Shown: piece by piece, positions 45,130 through 47,491 of the stretch
How the letters are laid out: each line of letters begins with the position of its first letter
How positions within the stretch are numbered: position 1 is the first letter of the stretch
DNA from: an uncultured Enterococcus sp.
GTDB taxonomy: Bacteria > Bacillota > Bacilli > Lactobacillales > Enterococcaceae
Direction of reading: 5' to 3'
Assembly: GCF_913775425.1 (NCBI RefSeq)
Contig: NZ_CAJYIS010000066.1
Location: forward strand, 1 to 47,491
Length of the DNA: 47,491 bases
Made by a program: the position numbers and the translations under genes
The notes under the pieces: model-generated
What the model was told of the DNA's origin: nothing
What the model saw: the letters and a program-made list of their open reading frames with translations, nothing else
Database searches by the model: none

Positions 45130-46140
45130 TTAATATCCTTTCATATTGACCGTTACTCGTTTTCTAAACACATAGTAAGCCCAAGCTGTATAGGCTAACA
45201 CAAATGGCAACAACGTAAACGACATGTATGTCATGATTTTCAATGTATATGGTGAAGATGATGCTGTTTTGATCAACAAGTCATAATCACTACTAATTGA
45301 GCTAACCATCACACGTGGGAATAATCCCGTAAACAACAATGCAACTAGTGCAATCATTGTAAATCCACTAGCTAAAAAGGCTAGTAGTTCTTTTTCTTTA
45401 AAGACAGAGATATTCGCAATAACAGTTAAGACTACGATCACAATCGTCAAGCCTAGTGTCGTTGCAAAATGTTTTTCATAGAAATCTGTTTGGAAATACA
45501 TCAAAACAGCAAATGCTACTAACCCAACATAAAGTACTGCATATAATGCTTTTGCATAGTTACGCGCACGTTCACGTACTGGGCCTTCTGTTTTTAATGA
45601 AATATAGTTCAATCCATGTAAATAAGAAAGTAACGTTAAGGCAACACCACCGACTACAGAAAATACATTGATATAATCTGTAAAAGTCGCAGAAAGATTT
45701 CCACTAGCATCGATTGGCATTCCTTGGATCATACTGATGAACAAGATTCCAAAGAAAAATGGAACGATTGTACTTCCGATCGTCAATGTCCAATTCCAGA
45801 AATTTTTGTTTTTTTCCGGAACTTTATGACGAAATTCAAAAGATACTCCACGAATAATCAATCCAAATAAGATAATAAATAAAATCAGATAGTAACCACT
45901 AAATAATGAAGCATACCAGTATGGGAATGAAGCGAACATCGCGCCACCTGCTGTTAATAGCCACACTTCATTTCCATCCCAAACAGGACCGATCGTATTG
46001 ATTACTTGATCTTGTTCTTCATCATTATGTGCTAGTGTTTGAACAGCCATTCCAACACCAAAGTCAAATCCCTCTAAAAAGAAGAAACCTGAAAATAATA
46101 CACCAATCAATATAAACCAAACTAACTGTAATGTAGACAT
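45130..46140 (-). CDS. cydB: Cytochrome bd quinol oxidase subunit II
   Basis: This 336-residue protein has about eight or nine membrane helices and the N-terminal F-F-L-E-G-F-D-F-G-V-G motif of CydB. A conserved W-D-G-N-E-V-W segment follows near residue 54. With CydA it oxidises menaquinol and reduces oxygen to water. Its ATG shares one base with the cydA stop. Confidence 0.96.
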   Translation of the reverse strand: MSTLQLVWFILIGVLFSGFFFLEGFDFGVGMAVQTLAHNDEEQDQVINTIGPVWDGNEVWLLTAGGAMFASFPYWYASLFSGYYLILFIILFGLIIRGVSFEFRHKVPEKNKNFWNWTLTIGSTIVPFFFGILFISMIQGMPIDASGNLSATFTDYINVFSVVGGVALTLLSYLHGLNYISLKTEGPVRERARNYAKALYAVLYVGLVAFAVLMYFQTDFYEKHFATTLGLTIVIVVLTVIANISVFKEKELLAFLASGFTMIALVALLFTGLFPRVMVSSISSDYDLLIKTASSSPYTLKIMTYMSFTLLPFVLAYTAWAYYVFRKRVTVNMKGY

Positions 46141-47491
46141 TAGAATGCACCTCCATCAAATGGATCAATGGCTGGTTTTGCATCCGCAGCGTGTTGATGG
46201 TCCACATATTCTGGACCTTTTTTCAATTCACGAACAACTAAGTACACCATTGTAGCACCAAGCCCTGCAAATAGTAAGAAGTATACTGTATTTGAGAACA
46301 TCAAGGAAGCTACAGAAACATTAGGCGAAACACTTTGTTCGATTGTAAATAAACCATAAACAGTCCAAGGATAACGACCTAATTCTGTTACTAACCAACC
46401 TGAAGTATTCGCTAAGAACGGTGCAAAAGTCATCAGCCCAAGCACCCACAATAACCATTTTTTCTCGTATAATACTGGTTTTTTCTTACGTGTTAAGAAT
46501 AAGCCTAAAGCTGATACAACAAACATCAACGCACCAAATCCTGCCATGATACGGAATGTCCAGAACAGCGTATTTACTGGAGGATAATAGTTACGATCTC
46601 CATATTCTGCTACTAATTGTTTATTGATTTCATTCATTCCTTCAACCGAACCAGATAGTTTATGGTAAGAAAGAATACTTAACATATAAGGAACTTCGAT
46701 TCCAAATACGCGTTCTTTTTTCGCTTCATTTGCCCAAGCGATCAATGTCCAAGATGCTGGATCACCAGAAGTTTCATATAGACCTTCTGTTGCAGCAAAT
46801 TTCATTGGTTGATCTTCTACTAAAGCCTTCATTTGGAAATCCCCAGCTGTTAGTACTGCGATTGAACCAACTAAAGAGACAACTAATCCTACGCGCAATG
46901 ATTTTTTATAGATTTTTTCAGATACAGCAGATAGATCTTTTTTCTTCAACACTCTAAATGCTGAAAGTCCGGCCACCACGATCCCACCAGTTAAGATAGC
47001 TGCTGCGATTACGTGAGAAAATTCATACCACAACTGTGGATTTTTCAATAAAGCACTAAAGTCGTTCATAACGGCACGACCATTTTCAATTTGGTAGCCT
47101 TTAGGATGTTGCATAAAGGCATTGGCCACGATGATCCAAAAAGCTGACATCAATGAACCAAATCCAACCAACCAAATAAACAATGCATGCACACCTGGTT
47201 TTACCCGATCCCACGTAAACATCCACAAGCCTAAGAAAGTTGATTCTAAGAAAAAGGCAAGCAATGCTTCAACTGCAAGTGGTGCACCAAAAATATCTCC
47301 GACAAAACGTGAGTAGTCTGACCAGTTCATTCCAAATTGGAACTCTTGAATGATCCCTGTCACTACTCCGACTGCGAAACTAAGCAACATGATTTGAGCC
47401 CAAAATTTTGCCATTTTTTTATAGGTTTCATCTTTTGTTCGCACATAAAGTGTTTCCATAATTGCAACAATAAACACAGTACCAATAGATA
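46140..47491 (-). CDS. cydA: Cytochrome bd quinol oxidase subunit I (5' end beyond the window)
   Basis: About 450 residues of CydA are present; the first 20 to 35, including the first haem-ligand histidine, lie past 47491. The frame continues upstream of the GTG at 47477 with S-I-G-T, matching the usual first helix, so that GTG is not the start. Visible features are the second haem-ligand region E-F-S-H-V-I, the acidic E-A-L-L-A-F-F-L-E-S helix and the quinol-binding Q-loop (about residues 225-300 of the visible part). Enterococci cannot make haem, so the enzyme would need haem from outside. The promoter is out of view. Confidence 0.96.
   Translation of the reverse strand, partial: SIGTVFIVAIMETLYVRTKDETYKKMAKFWAQIMLLSFAVGVVTGIIQEFQFGMNWSDYSRFVGDIFGAPLAVEALLAFFLESTFLGLWMFTWDRVKPGVHALFIWLVGFGSLMSAFWIIVANAFMQHPKGYQIENGRAVMNDFSALLKNPQLWYEFSHVIAAAILTGGIVVAGLSAFRVLKKKDLSAVSEKIYKKSLRVGLVVSLVGSIAVLTAGDFQMKALVEDQPMKFAATEGLYETSGDPASWTLIAWANEAKKERVFGIEVPYMLSILSYHKLSGSVEGMNEINKQLVAEYGDRNYYPPVNTLFWTFRIMAGFGALMFVVSALGLFLTRKKKPVLYEKKWLLWVLGLMTFAPFLANTSGWLVTELGRYPWTVYGLFTIEQSVSPNVSVASLMFSNTVYFLLFAGLGATMVYLVVRELKKGPEYVDHQHAADAKPAIDPFDGGAF

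Noticed and set aside
47475-47477. GTG as the true start of cydA
   Set aside because: The frame continues upstream with residues matching the first CydA helix, so the gene runs past the window edge.

Overview
The window looks like a chromosome segment of a low-GC lactic acid bacterium, most likely an Enterococcus or a close relative. This rests on several features read by eye: RpoB and RpoC sequences that look enterococcal along their whole length, an IreK/IreP-type PASTA kinase and phosphatase pair, LacL/LacM split beta-galactosidase, cydABCD, and a flavin-based extracellular electron transfer (EET) locus of the Listeria/Enterococcus type. I cannot name the species. No tRNA, rRNA, CRISPR array, insertion sequence or phage gene was seen.

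Layout. 1-434: 5' part of an ABC-F ATPase gene (minus strand, runs off the left edge). 585-5867: a lactose module of lacS-like permease, lacL and lacM (minus), with a divergent AraC-type regulator. 6040-13379: rpoB-rpoC (minus) behind a near-consensus promoter and a leader of about 220 nt. 13735-14703: birA (plus). 14877-22285: a seven-gene EET locus, dmkA-fmnB-pplA on the minus strand and ndh2-eetA-eetB-dmkB on the plus strand, with two strong back-to-back promoters between pplA and ndh2. 22476-26117: a glutathione-reductase-like flavoprotein and the tRNA hydroxylation pair trhP1-trhP2 (minus). 26304-29263: ctsR-clpC (minus). 29510-37615: priA-def-fmt-rsmB-prpC-prkC (minus). 37759-40651: srtA, a PC4/YdbC-like protein, yicC, then gmk-rpoZ (minus). 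40829-41590: an unrecognised plus-strand protein, divergent from srtA across a perfect Fur-family-like palindrome. 41668-47491: cydA (partial)-cydB-cydD-cydC (minus).

How the genes fit together. Two electron outlets lie within about 33 kb. The EET locus would make demethylmenaquinone (DmkA, DmkB), load it from NADH (Ndh2), and pass electrons through EetA/EetB to the flavinylated lipoprotein PplA, which FmnB modifies. The cyd operon encodes a cytochrome bd oxidase and its CydDC assembly exporter, which would draw on a quinol pool. The priA-prkC run joins translation start and end processing (def, fmt), ribosome modification (rsmB) and cell-wall signalling (prpC, prkC).

The least explained feature is a dispersed element of about 160-175 bp that can fold on itself. 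Three full copies (5872-6028, 14713-14878, 22289-22463), one half copy (29418-29486) and one hairpin-only relative (26261-26297) all lie just downstream of genes. The full copies all sit between convergent genes and face the same way relative to rpoC, dmkA and dmkB, with a T-tailed terminator hairpin at the far end.
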